A DNA stretch of 64,000 nt. Origin: Deltaproteobacteria bacterium HGW-Deltaproteobacteria-13. Lineage in GTDB: Bacteria; Desulfobacterota; Syntrophia; Syntrophales; Smithellaceae. The notes under the pieces were generated by a model. It did no database searches and had not been told where the DNA came from. It worked only from the letters and a program-made list of their open reading frames with translations. This document shows, piece by piece, positions 43,724-52,449 of the stretch (the first letter of the stretch is position 1; every line of letters begins with the position of its first letter). Both the position numbers and the translations under genes were made by a program. The stretch spans positions 19,609-83,608 of the forward strand of contig PHBJ01000015.1 of NCBI GenBank assembly GCA_002840555.1. Reading direction: 5' to 3'.

Positions 43724-44467
43724 CTAGCCCGCAAGTTTGGGATAAGTGGAAGAGGAAAGAATCTGTTTCAACTTCGGAAAATTTTTCAATACGCTTATGA
43801 TGGCCTTAAATATTTTTTGAGGGGGCAAACCTCTTGATATGCCGCCACGCTGCTCATAGGCAACCGGGACATAGCCTGCCCTGGCGCCGCTGAATAGTGT
43901 TCTCAACGTCAGCTCCGATCCGATCAAATAGGTGCCGACCCAGTCTTCATTGCCAAGCTTACGAATAAGCTCTCTGCTGTAAATTCTAAAACCGCTGTCG
44001 GCGTCTTCCAGATAAACATTAAAATATTTTTTCAAAAGAAAATTATAGGCGAGTGTCAGGAAGCGGCGATATAACTGGTCGGATCTTTTTGATCTGACGC
44101 CGATGACCAGTGAATATTTATCGCGGACATCATATAACTTCCAGAAATCATCATAATCAAATTTACCGCCTGTATCGCTGAAGAAAATATACGGATTTTT
44201 AGCGATCTTCATCGCGTCTTTTAATGCCTTGGCGTAACCTTTTCTTCGGGGGCCGGTTGAATGAATGACTCCGAAATCACGAACATATTTTGAAATAATT
44301 TCTTTTGTGCCGTCGGTACTGCCGTCTTCGGCGATGATCAACTCTGATCCGTGTAATTTGGATAGAATCTTCCCATGGATACTTAAGATTTCATCCTCAA
44401 TAGTACCCGCCTCGTTGAATACGGTTATGATGATGGAGACAGGGTCATTATTAGAGGGCTTGATCAT
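43724..44467 (-). CDS. Family 2 glycosyltransferase (polyprenyl-phosphate sugar synthase type)
   Basis: A 247-residue GT2 enzyme. VSIIITVFNEAGTIEDEI opens the fold, AEDGSTDGTKE binds nucleotide, and FSDTGGKFDYDDFW is the metal-site region. The middle DADSGFRIYSRELI fits the DPM1/Alg5-like group, which load sugars on polyprenyl phosphate. It lacks a large C-terminal membrane domain. It lies in a dense leftward glycan cluster next to a methyltransferase and the heptose module. Such a product would supply lipid-linked sugar to the GT-C-like proteins nearby (inference). Confidence 0.82.
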   Translation of the reverse strand: MIKPSNNDPVSIIITVFNEAGTIEDEILSIHGKILSKLHGSELIIAEDGSTDGTKEIISKYVRDFGVIHSTGPRRKGYAKALKDAMKIAKNPYIFFSDTGGKFDYDDFWKLYDVRDKYSLVIGVRSKRSDQLYRRFLTLAYNFLLKKYFNVYLEDADSGFRIYSRELIRKLGNEDWVGTYLIGSELTLRTLFSGARAGYVPVAYEQRGGISRGLPPQKIFKAIISVLKNFPKLKQILSSSTYPKLAG

Positions 44468-44503
44468 TTTTTACCTTTATTCTTCGCACTGATTCGGGAC
44501 AGA

Positions 44504-45070
44504 CTACTTGATTGCTTTTATATAGAGGTGCGCGTCCGCCGGGTTTTTAAAACGGCCTCTGGAAATTCCACGGGAAAGAAAGATTTGAGGGCTCTCATCG
44601 AGAATTTCGCTGAATCCGATTTCCTTGAGGTGCCGGAACAAATCATCTTTGAGCCAGGCGCAATGGTGCTCGTCTCCCGGCCATCGCTGCCAACCCCAAA
44701 AAGTCGCTAAGACATGTTCTTTGGAAAATGGAATTTCTCCTTGCCTTCCCTGCGTAATTTTATACAGGTACTCGCTCCATATTTTAATATCCGGGAGATC
44801 AAAAAGGAACACGCCCCGGGGCGCGAGGATTTTATAAATATGTTTCAGCGCTCTGGTAAAATCGGCAAAGCGCAGATGCTCCATTAATGCCAGGGCAATG
44901 ATCTCGGATAATGAATTTTCTTTTAAAGGGATCTCCCATATCTGACAGTGAAAGTCCAACGCCACATTCGGCTGACTGGTGATATCCTGATGCAGATATC
45001 CCGGCGTCGGTCTTTGTCCGGAACCTAATTCCAGTTTGTCGTGCTTGATCATTGAAGATTTATTATTCAT
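44504..45070 (-). CDS. SAM-dependent methyltransferase, class I
   Basis: A 188-residue small methyltransferase. LELGSGQRP is the glycine-rich SAM motif, DITSQPNVALDFHCQIW the acidic loop and ALMEHLRFADFTRALKHI the MEHL motif typical of Methyltransf_11-like glycan enzymes. It probably methylates a sugar or a nucleotide-sugar intermediate in the surrounding polysaccharide pathway. It follows the SIS-type isomerase by 50 bases and precedes the GT2 by 36. The target is not known. Confidence 0.75.
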   Translation of the reverse strand: MNNKSSMIKHDKLELGSGQRPTPGYLHQDITSQPNVALDFHCQIWEIPLKENSLSEIIALALMEHLRFADFTRALKHIYKILAPRGVFLFDLPDIKIWSEYLYKITQGRQGEIPFSKEHVLATFWGWQRWPGDEHHCAWLKDDLFRHLKEIGFSEILDESPQIFLSRGISRGRFKNPADAHLYIKAIK

Positions 45071-45120
45071 GTCATCTTTTGGTCTTCAAAGAGTGATCTT
45101 TGCTGAATCTATTTTGAAGA

Positions 45121-45705
45121 TCATTTATTTTTCCGTTTCGTAAATTCCGCACTCAGCGCTTTCATCATCATATGGCTGATAATGGAGTGAATATCTTCGG
45201 CCACTTTCATATCATTGACTTTTACATGGATAGAATATTTTGCTGTTTTCTTCAACCGGCCGCCGTCAAAACCGCAAAATCCTATGGTCGTGCCGCCATT
45301 GCGGTTGGCATATTCAATGGCCCGGATAATATTTCCGGAATTACCGCTGACTGAAATCCCCATGACGACATCTCCGGGTTGCAAAAAGTTTTTCAACTGT
45401 TCTTCAAAAATCGCGTCGTAACTGACATCGTTGGCTATGGCTGACAGGGAAGGGATATTATCATTCAGACACACGACCTTGAATTTCTTGGCTAAATTCA
45501 AAGAGGCACCTCTATTGAAATCGCAAACGATATGAGATGCCGTCGTCCCGCTGCCGCCATTCCCCATTGTGAATATGGTATTTCCATGATCATAAGCGGA
45601 TTTAATTATATTCACTATTTGATTTATCTGCCCGGTATTCAAGGCGCTCAATTTTTTTTCCAAAAGCTGTAAATATTTTTTTATATCTGATGTAAAATCA
45701 ATCAT
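45121..45705 (-). CDS. gmhA: Sedoheptulose-7-phosphate (phosphoheptose) isomerase
   Basis: A 194-residue SIS-domain enzyme converting sedoheptulose 7-phosphate to D-glycero-D-manno-heptose 7-phosphate. The GmhA signature GNGGSGTTASHIVCDFNRG and the SIS motif ISVSGNSGNIIRAI are clear. The ATG at 45705 has GAGGTG upstream, and only one base separates it from the stop of hddA; an upstream frame extension to 45759 would run into hddA. It is the first enzymatic step of the heptose route completed by the two genes before it in the operon. Confidence 0.88.
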   Translation of the reverse strand: MIDFTSDIKKYLQLLEKKLSALNTGQINQIVNIIKSAYDHGNTIFTMGNGGSGTTASHIVCDFNRGASLNLAKKFKVVCLNDNIPSLSAIANDVSYDAIFEEQLKNFLQPGDVVMGISVSGNSGNIIRAIEYANRNGGTTIGFCGFDGGRLKKTAKYSIHVKVNDMKVAEDIHSIISHMMMKALSAEFTKRKNK

Positions 45706-45706
45706 A

Positions 45707-46696
45707 TCAACACACCTCATCTTCCCGGGCATAGATAACCTTTGTTCCCAAAAGGTCAAATTTAAATTTAAATTCTTTCAGGTCTTTGAGAGATTGTCTT
45801 AGTTTGTCCTGATATATCGGTTCGCAATAGAACATCAGAAAACCTCCTCCTCCGGCCCCAAGCAATTTTCCGCCGCCGGCGCCATTTTTTCTGGCCACAT
45901 TATAATAATAATCTATCTTATCATCAGAAATCTTCAAGCAAAGTTTTTTCTTCAACCCCCAACCTTCATCCAGTATCAGTCCGACATCCTGTAAATTACC
46001 GGCCCCAAGACTATTTCGCATATTTACTGCCAGTTCGGTCATTCTTTTAATATGACTAAAAACCTTTTTGTCGGACATGGTGTTATTTTTCTGCTGGGCG
46101 AGGATGTCCCGCGCCGGCCTCGCTCCTCCTATATAAAAGAACAGGAGGTTATTTTCAAATTCCCGATATTTTTCGGGAGACATCATAACGGGCTCGACGC
46201 TAACAGTATCATCAGAATGAAAGGTTATAAAGTTGAGTCCGCCATACGCCGCGGAGTATTGATCCTGCTTTCCAATGGGTTCTCTTAAAATATCAATTTC
46301 TATTTCACAAGCTTCCCGGGCCAGCATTTCTTTTGTGGGATTTTTACCAGAGTAAGCATGTAAAGCGTGCAGCAAACCGACCGTAAAAGAAGATGATGAA
46401 CCCAGTCCGGTTCCTGCCGGGATGTCCGCTATGGAATTAATATCTATTCCGTGAATGCCGAACTTTTTCAGCGCTTCTCTTACGATAGGATGTTGAATAT
46501 CATCGATATTGTTTACTAATTCTGTTCTGGAATATTTTACCTGGATTTTTTCATCAAAATACGGGTGAACAAATATGAACATGTATTTGTCGATGGCCGT
46601 ACTTAAAACACAGCCGGGATGTCTTTGATAAAACGCTTTCAAATCGCTTCCTCCGCCGGCGAAGCTGACTCTGAAAGGAGTCCTTGTCCCTATCAT
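45707..46696 (-). CDS. hddA: D-glycero-D-manno-heptose 7-phosphate kinase, GHMP family
   Basis: A 329-residue kinase. RTPFRVSFAGGGSD opens the GHMP fold, PAGTGLGSSSSFTVGLLHAL is the ATP loop (motif 2) and KLLGAGGGGFLMFYC is motif 3, the pattern of HddA. In GDP-heptose synthesis it phosphorylates C1 of the sugar phosphate. The ATG at 46696 has GAGAGG upstream, while the longer frame to 46753 lacks a site. It is flanked by gmhA and the HddC-GmhB-type fusion, so the alpha-anomer GDP-heptose route (not the ADP-heptose route) is favoured. Confidence 0.87.
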   Translation of the reverse strand: MIGTRTPFRVSFAGGGSDLKAFYQRHPGCVLSTAIDKYMFIFVHPYFDEKIQVKYSRTELVNNIDDIQHPIVREALKKFGIHGIDINSIADIPAGTGLGSSSSFTVGLLHALHAYSGKNPTKEMLAREACEIEIDILREPIGKQDQYSAAYGGLNFITFHSDDTVSVEPVMMSPEKYREFENNLLFFYIGGARPARDILAQQKNNTMSDKKVFSHIKRMTELAVNMRNSLGAGNLQDVGLILDEGWGLKKKLCLKISDDKIDYYYNVARKNGAGGGKLLGAGGGGFLMFYCEPIYQDKLRQSLKDLKEFKFKFDLLGTKVIYAREDEVC

Positions 46697-46762
46697 TTGA
46701 TGCCTCTCTCTGAACCTCAAATATATGGTCAGCGACTTTTCTGCGCTGAACAATAATCCGTA

Positions 46763-48079
46763 CTAAAGCTTCTCATCATCCTCTATAATGAAATGCACGG
46801 CCTCTTTCAGATTTTCAAAAATAAAATCGGGCCGGCAATCAAATTTCCCGTCCTTTCCGGCATGGCCTGTTTTGACAAGTATCGTTTTGACGTCGGCATG
46901 AATGCCCGTCATAATATCGGCAGTGGTATCGCCGATGATGAAAGAATTTTTCATATCAATATTGAAATCGTGTTGAGCTTGCAAAAGCATTCCTGTTTTT
47001 GGTTTCCTGCATTGGCATTCTATTTTGTATTCTTTGTTCTCTTCTTCAAATCCCCGGTCGGGATGATGGGGACAATAATAGATTCCATCCAGAAAAGCAC
47101 CCCGCTCGCCTAAAACGACACCCAATTTTTTATGTACTTGAGCAACATCTTTTTCCGAGCAAAGTCCTCTGGCCACGACAGACTGGTTAGTCACAACGAT
47201 TGCCAGGTAGTCTGAATCATTTAATTTCTTCACAGCCTCCGCCGAACCATCTATCAGCTCCAACTGTTCGGGCTTGTAGAGATAATTTACTTCCTTATTA
47301 ATAACACCATCTCTGTCCAGAAACACAGCCCTTTGCTTATTGGCCAAGTTTCTACGATAGACTTTGCCTTTCAGAATATCTTTTTCAACCTCTTGATATC
47401 TTTGGGGTGATCCGACGTCCTTAACATACTCTGATGATCTGTAGGCATGGAGGTTTTTGCCGTCATCAACTAACGCCGGAAAAACATCTTTTCCAAAATC
47501 CAGTTTTTGTCCGCCTTCCATCAAAGAAGTAATCTCAGGTTTAAGAACATAGATGCCGGCGTTCACTAAATTCTGAAACACCTGATCAACCGGATGCGGT
47601 TTGGGGATAAGTTTAATTATTTTGTTGGCGCTGTCTACTTCCAGCAGATCACTGTCATCAGGATGGTCATTGGGATGAACCAGCAGCGTGCCCAGGCGAT
47701 TACAGGAATTATGGGAATTGATCAATCTTGGGAGATCAATGTCGAAGATGATATCTCCATAGAGAACAAGAATGTCTCTTGCATCGCGAAATAATTTTTC
47801 AGCATACTTAAAAGCGCCGGCCGTGCCCAGCGGTTCGGGTTCCTCTGAATATTTTATCGCAAGACCGAATTTTGTGCCATCTCCGAAATAGCTTTTAATT
47901 GCTTTTGCGCCGTAACCGACGCTAATGATGACCTCATGCACATTATTTTTCGCGAGAAACTCTATCTGATATTGCAGGATGGGTTTCCCGGCAATAGGAA
48001 CCATCGGCTTAGGCAGGTTGCCTGGAGTAATTTCTTTTAGTCTCGTGCCTTCCCCGCCGGCAAGAATAAATGCTATCAT
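46763..48079 (-). CDS. Fused heptose-1-phosphate guanylyltransferase / heptose bisphosphate phosphatase (HddC-GmhB type)
   Basis: A 438-residue two-enzyme protein. Residues 1-235 are a nucleotidyltransferase (AGGEGTRLKEITPGNLPKPM and later KDVGSPQRYQEVEKD). Residues 250-430 are a HAD phosphatase of GmhB type: FLDRDGVIN with Asp255 and Asp257, TNQSV, and zinc ligands Cys336, His338, Cys355 and Cys357 (CPHHPD...CQC). In most genomes these are separate genes. Together they dephosphorylate heptose 1,7-bisphosphate and transfer GMP to give GDP-heptose. GTP rather than CTP or ATP use is inferred from the neighbours. Its ATG overlaps the epimerase stop (ATGA). Confidence 0.83.
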   Translation of the reverse strand: MIAFILAGGEGTRLKEITPGNLPKPMVPIAGKPILQYQIEFLAKNNVHEVIISVGYGAKAIKSYFGDGTKFGLAIKYSEEPEPLGTAGAFKYAEKLFRDARDILVLYGDIIFDIDLPRLINSHNSCNRLGTLLVHPNDHPDDSDLLEVDSANKIIKLIPKPHPVDQVFQNLVNAGIYVLKPEITSLMEGGQKLDFGKDVFPALVDDGKNLHAYRSSEYVKDVGSPQRYQEVEKDILKGKVYRRNLANKQRAVFLDRDGVINKEVNYLYKPEQLELIDGSAEAVKKLNDSDYLAIVVTNQSVVARGLCSEKDVAQVHKKLGVVLGERGAFLDGIYYCPHHPDRGFEEENKEYKIECQCRKPKTGMLLQAQHDFNIDMKNSFIIGDTTADIMTGIHADVKTILVKTGHAGKDGKFDCRPDFIFENLKEAVHFIIEDDEKL

Positions 48080-49017
48080 TTGCTAAGAATGCTCCTAACA
48101 GCCAGTCGTACAGCTTCCGTCGATGAATATCGGGCTTTCCAGCCCAAAGAATTTATTTTATTCAAACTATATTTGAAGTGCGGAACATCTCCCCTCCAGC
48201 CTGTTTTTCCACCCGTATAATTTAATTTTACATGGCTTAACTGCATTTCCTCGCATACGATTTTTGCGATCCGGGTCACAGTCGTTTGATCTTCCGCACC
48301 GACATTATAATAATTCAGCCTTTCTTGAGCGGTTTGATATACAAAGAACACCGCCTCCACCAGGTCTTTAACATATAAATAAGGTTTTTTCTGGCGGCCA
48401 TCACCTAATATTGTAAGTTGTTTCGGGTTGCTCTTCAGTTTTTTAATGAAATCATGGATCACTCCATGCGTTGCCCTTTCACCCACGACATTAGGAAATC
48501 TTACAATCCACGCCTGGATATCGTTCATGGACGAGTAAGCGCAGATAAAACCTTCCGAAGCAAGCTTGCCTGCGCCGTAATAAGATACCGGGGAAAGGGG
48601 ACCTGACGCTTCTGATAATTTACGCGTCGTGCCTCCGTAAACGGCGGATGAAGAGGCAAAGACAAACTTATTGACACAAAACAACCGGCAGCACTCCAAT
48701 AGGTTCCACGTTGCCAGGAAAGTATTTTCCAAATCGATTTCCGGATTACCCGCGCTGTTTTGTATGTCCGAATTCGCCGCTAAATGAAAAACCGTATCAA
48801 ATTTATTTTTCCGGAAAATATTTTTCAATGGATCAAGACGCAGCAAATCCTCTTTAATGAACCTGAACTTTTTATGATTTGCCAGATGATTAATATTCTT
48901 TATTGTTCCCAGGGAAAGATTATCAACCACAACCATATCATAATTTTTGGACACCAGCAGATCCGCCAAATGACTCCCGATAAAACCGGCGCCGCCGGTA
49001 ATTAACATTTTCATCAT
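48076..49017 (-). CDS. NAD-dependent nucleotide-sugar epimerase
   Basis: A 313-residue extended SDR. TGGAGFIGSHLAD is the NAD site, SSSAVYGG and YYGAGK the catalytic Tyr-x-x-x-Lys, and RFPNVVGERATHG the substrate-binding loop seen in UDP- and GDP-sugar epimerases. It is probably the next step on a nucleotide sugar, perhaps GDP-heptose or UDP-hexose. Its stop overlaps the start of the HddC-GmhB fusion, so the two are translated together. Confidence 0.82.
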   Translation of the reverse strand: MMKMLITGGAGFIGSHLADLLVSKNYDMVVVDNLSLGTIKNINHLANHKKFRFIKEDLLRLDPLKNIFRKNKFDTVFHLAANSDIQNSAGNPEIDLENTFLATWNLLECCRLFCVNKFVFASSSAVYGGTTRKLSEASGPLSPVSYYGAGKLASEGFICAYSSMNDIQAWIVRFPNVVGERATHGVIHDFIKKLKSNPKQLTILGDGRQKKPYLYVKDLVEAVFFVYQTAQERLNYYNVGAEDQTTVTRIAKIVCEEMQLSHVKLNYTGGKTGWRGDVPHFKYSLNKINSLGWKARYSSTEAVRLAVRSILSK

Positions 49018-49103
49018 GATGCCTTCTAAAACTATTCTCGATTATTAAAATTCCCGTAGAACAATTTGGTCAGAGCCCTCCCTCTGCTTCCATCGTGCCT
49101 TAT

Positions 49104-49164
49104 ACCATTTCTAAATTAAAGATGATAGCAGGCCGACAAAGATAGCGCTTTGATTCAGCATGGG
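49104..49164. repeat. MITE-like element, copy B (internally deleted)
   Basis: ACCATTTCTAAATTAAAG at the left and CTTTGATTCAGCATGG at the right are inverted repeats matching the ends of the 9641-9758 element, with about 60 bases missing inside. The right end supplies the last codons and TGA stop of the gene at 49155. Confidence 0.55.
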
Positions 49165-50483
49165 AGGTTCTTTCCTATTTCTTCACTCAAATCTTTTGCA
49201 TGCCTGATCACAGCATCCATATTTAAATATTCAAATTCTCCAAATCTGCCGCATAGCCTGATGCCCTGGCCGGCAAAATAATTCCTGATCAAATTCATAT
49301 TGCTGCGATGATTTAAATCGCAAAGAACATACGCATATTCAAATCTTCTTGTTTCTATAAAATTAATCTGCTCACGATGGTCAATAAATTGAACATCCTC
49401 CAATCCTTCGATTATTTTTCTCTCCACCTCTTTGCTGCTCATTTTATCAATCGGACTGCCTTTTGAGTATGTTATTTCGGCCATTAAAGTAGTGGATCCA
49501 TCTTCTTTACGGTAGCTCTCGCCCAGAAAATCGAGTTTCGATATCCTGTGAAAAATAACTTTTTTATCCGGGACCATGACGGCAAAATTGTCACCGAGAT
49601 TATCCTTCCGGACATTGATGATGGCGATGATGATGGAATTATATTTTAAATCGTTAACCGACTCAATAATTTCTTTCGGCATATCCGTCTGATAAATTTC
49701 AGCTAATGATTGAACCGGTATTGTCGAAATAATCAAATCATATTCCCTGAGACATCCTTGATCTGTTTTTATCTTCCACTTATTATGAATCCGCCGCAAG
49801 TCAATAACATGACTGTTCGGAATAACGCTGACCCTGTCGTCGAATTGATTTGTAAATGCTTTGATTAAAGATTTTATCCCGCCTTTCCGGGGATAATAAA
49901 AATATAATTGGTGAAGATAACCTTCGGTAGGGATCCCGGCGGCGCTGTTGATAATGTCCTCTCTCGGCGGTTTAGGAATTCTGTCAACCATTTGCGTATC
50001 CATGAATGAAAGATCGAATTTCCATATTTTTTCGTTATAAGGTTTCAGGTAAGTATTCGTTATCCCTTCTCCAAAGGTTTTCAGAAAAAACTTAAGCAGG
50101 TTATCCGCGTCAATATTTTCGTAAGGATTGTGAAGAAAGGTGTTCAGGCAGTATTTTTTATCATCTTCGGGCAGCGCCGAAAGTTCATTTTCGAAAGGAT
50201 ATTTTATAAATGATTTTTTATAATATATTTTGTTCGATCTTTTAAGTTTGTTTTTATTCTCACCGAGAATATTGATCATTAAATCCAATATCTCGTTGTC
50301 TTTTGAAAAGATTATATGCGGACCAATGTCATAAGACAACCCGTTTAAATTAAAAGAGCGGCATAATCCTCCCGGCTCGCTCTCCCTCTCCAGTATTTCA
50401 ATGCTGTTGATTCTATCATTTTTTTGCAGAAAGTATGCGGTCGCAATACCGCTGAGCCCTCCGCCCAAAATTCCTATGTTCAT
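49155..50483 (-). CDS. UDP-galactopyranose mutase-like / FAD-dependent amine-oxidase-like protein
   Basis: A 442-residue FAD protein. The N-terminal dinucleotide motif is IGILGGGLSGIATAYFL with EILERESEPGGLCRSF, and SYDIGPHIIF follows, as in UDP-galactopyranose mutases and protoporphyrinogen-oxidase-like enzymes. YPFENELSALP, KPYNEKIWKFD and RRFEYAYVLCDLNHRSN resemble surface-glycan members. It probably rearranges a nucleotide sugar, for example to a furanose form. AGGAT lies upstream of the ATG and the promoter at 50635 drives it. The last codons and stop come from a MITE-like repeat. Confidence 0.78.
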   Translation of the reverse strand: MNIGILGGGLSGIATAYFLQKNDRINSIEILERESEPGGLCRSFNLNGLSYDIGPHIIFSKDNEILDLMINILGENKNKLKRSNKIYYKKSFIKYPFENELSALPEDDKKYCLNTFLHNPYENIDADNLLKFFLKTFGEGITNTYLKPYNEKIWKFDLSFMDTQMVDRIPKPPREDIINSAAGIPTEGYLHQLYFYYPRKGGIKSLIKAFTNQFDDRVSVIPNSHVIDLRRIHNKWKIKTDQGCLREYDLIISTIPVQSLAEIYQTDMPKEIIESVNDLKYNSIIIAIINVRKDNLGDNFAVMVPDKKVIFHRISKLDFLGESYRKEDGSTTLMAEITYSKGSPIDKMSSKEVERKIIEGLEDVQFIDHREQINFIETRRFEYAYVLCDLNHRSNMNLIRNYFAGQGIRLCGRFGEFEYLNMDAVIRHAKDLSEEIGKNLPC

Positions 50484-50703
50484 AATATTATCCTGATTTT
50501 TTCATGCGTTTCCAACAACACCTTTCAGCAGCAATAATAATATGCCCGCTGGAGCTCCCTGAAATCACAATAACCGCGGGGAAGGATTTTATTTTGATTC
50601 CCCTCTGCATGGCATTCAATAATTTTGATTAAGCAGTGTAGGGAAATTGCCACTACATGTCAATGCAATATTCGCCGCGAAAAACAAGGTAAAACAATGA
50701 TGT
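50484..50703. other. Leader region between the mutase-like gene and its promoter
   Basis: Holds the promoter at 50635-50663 and about 145 bases of leader. No gene was seen. Confidence 0.5.
50635..50663 (-). promoter_or_regulatory. Sigma-70-type promoter for the mutase-like gene, AATTTCCC type
   Basis: Leftward TTGACA (50658-50663), a 17-base spacer ending GGCAATTTCCC and TACACT (50635-50640). The upstream GAATATTGCA just before TTGACA resembles the sequence before the 53901 promoter. Confidence 0.65.
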
Positions 50704-50877
50704 TCATTCCTGAAGCACATCGCCGTCCCCTTTCCGAACGGGAATAATCGCCGATATACGATTCAGCCGGTCCGGACGGTACATGAAGGCAGGCGGATCG
50801 TGCATTTCCGGCAAAAAATAATTCGCCCCTGAATTTATAAAAACAGCAAGACGATTTGATGATGATTTAACTTGCAA
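50704..50877 (-). pseudogene. Short coding fragment or small gene (57 residues)
   Basis: Leftward from a TTG at 50877, overlapping the stop of the radical SAM gene, a frame runs to TGA 50704-50706. It includes AVFINSGANYFLPEMHDPPA and FMYRPDRLNRISAIIPVRKG, which read like real protein. There is no ATG and no membrane segment. It may be the C-terminal remnant of a larger gene or a small coupled gene. No family was recognised. Confidence 0.35.
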
Positions 50878-52279
50878 TACCTTTGGAAAGCCTTTTGAAA
50901 TATTCAGGAATGTACAGGGGAAGTCTTCGCTTCTGGGGGAAATCCCTTATAATTCTGAAAATTCTGGATGGATTCATATAAAAATCCCGGTTAGCTTTTC
51001 TCTGGTAATAAAACAATGTTTCATCTGGAACATCCGTCATGTTGAACCGAATATGGGAATATTCTTTATCGTCATAATTGATGCTTCTCAGTTTCTCGGG
51101 ATTTTTTTTCAGGGCAAGATCATATACCTTGGTGTTGGGAAACGGCGTGAGGGTATAAAATGAAGCGGCGTGAAGTTTTGATATGCAGGTGGTTTCTAAT
51201 GTTTGTTTCAGATCTTCTTCGGTCTCGGATGGAAATCCCATCATCACAAACCCGAACGTAAAGATTTTTTTCGACGTCGCATATTTCACGTTCTCAAGGT
51301 ATTTCCGGATATTGAGATTCTTCCCGATCAGCTTTTGAATTCGCGGCGAACCTGATTCCAGAGGAAAGGCGCTGTAGTAAGTGCCTGCGTCAGCCAGAGC
51401 GTCAATAGAACTTTCGTTGAGTTCGTCGACCCGCAGCCCGTTGGGGAAAGACAGGCCGGCCTTTATTCCGAGTTTTCCGATGAGCTCGCAGATTTCAAAC
51501 AACCGCTTCTGATCATGATTGAAAATATCGTCGTAGAACTCAAAATCATTAACCCCGTAATTTTTTATATAGAACTTCATCTCTTCAACAACTCTCCGGG
51601 CCGAATGGAGACGAAGCTTGTCTCCAAAAATCCTGTGGCAGTAAATACATCCGAAGGGACAGCCCCTGCTGCTGAAAAGGGAAACATATTTCCTGCGCAT
51701 GAGAAGAGCCATGGCCTGAACTTTCCAGTAGGGCCTGAGATCGATAAGATCATAAGCCGCGAACGGAAGTGAATCAATATTCTCCACTAGTGGAATCATT
51801 CCGGGATTGGTCATGATTCCTTCCCCTGTGCGCCTGAATATTCCGGGCACAGCGGTCATGTTCCCACCCCCGAAATATGCTTTGATGACTTCCTCGAAAG
51901 CAAGTTCGCCCTCGTAAGGCACCGCCACATCGGCTAGGTTGCCTTCCAGCGAGTTCGCTCCATACGCGGAAACATGAGGCCCGCCGATAACGATCAGCGC
52001 GGCAGGAAGCGCCGCTTTAAGTTTGCCCGTAACATAAGGAAGGCTGTACGCATTCGTAGTCAGCGTACTCAATCCGATGACGTCAGCCCCGAAGGCTTTA
52101 GCCTGTTTCACGAGCTCAGCATTCGGCATGTTATTTATTTTTTGATTAACAATCCGTATCTCGACGTTGAATTTTGTCCTAAGATAAGCCGCGATACACA
52201 TAATCCCGAGAGGGGGGGTCACGCCCAAAGGCAATCGTCTGAATCCGAGGTTGACGAGAAATATTTTTAACGGCCGCAT
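50867..52279 (-). CDS. Cobalamin-binding-domain radical SAM enzyme
   Basis: A 470-residue enzyme. Residues about 1-140 form a B12-binding-like Rossmann domain (PLGVTPPLGIMCIAAYL, DVIGLSTLTTNAY, IVIGGPHVSA); the histidine loop DxHxxG is not evident. The radical SAM cluster site is SRGCPFGCIYC, followed by EFYDDIFNHDQKR and PLESGSPRIQKLIG. Such enzymes do methylations or C-C chemistry on lipids and glycans. The track of codons reaches a TTG at 52312, but the promoter -10 at 52319-52324 puts transcription start at about that point, so the ATG at 52279 is preferred. Confidence 0.82.
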   Translation of the reverse strand: MRPLKIFLVNLGFRRLPLGVTPPLGIMCIAAYLRTKFNVEIRIVNQKINNMPNAELVKQAKAFGADVIGLSTLTTNAYSLPYVTGKLKAALPAALIVIGGPHVSAYGANSLEGNLADVAVPYEGELAFEEVIKAYFGGGNMTAVPGIFRRTGEGIMTNPGMIPLVENIDSLPFAAYDLIDLRPYWKVQAMALLMRRKYVSLFSSRGCPFGCIYCHRIFGDKLRLHSARRVVEEMKFYIKNYGVNDFEFYDDIFNHDQKRLFEICELIGKLGIKAGLSFPNGLRVDELNESSIDALADAGTYYSAFPLESGSPRIQKLIGKNLNIRKYLENVKYATSKKIFTFGFVMMGFPSETEEDLKQTLETTCISKLHAASFYTLTPFPNTKVYDLALKKNPEKLRSINYDDKEYSHIRFNMTDVPDETLFYYQRKANRDFYMNPSRIFRIIRDFPQKRRLPLYIPEYFKRLSKGIAS

Positions 52280-52318
52280 AGCATACCTGTTTTTGATAAG
52301 AATATTTTTCAAAAAAGG

Positions 52319-52347
52319 AGTCTAGGGAAATTGCAATTCTATGTCAA
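52319..52347 (-). promoter_or_regulatory. Sigma-70-type promoter for the radical SAM gene, AATTTCCC type
   Basis: Leftward TTGACA (52342-52347), a 17-base spacer ending TGCAATTTCCC and TAGACT (52319-52324). The same spacer end and -10 start occur at 50635 and, with TATATT, at 11053. Confidence 0.65.
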
Positions 52348-52449
52348 TTAAATATAACCCTCTTTGTGTTTCTTTTCCATGTCGCGATGCCATTTATTCC
52401 ATTGCCGGGAAGGGGATAAAAACCTCACAAAGTTTTCAGCCGGGGGTTA

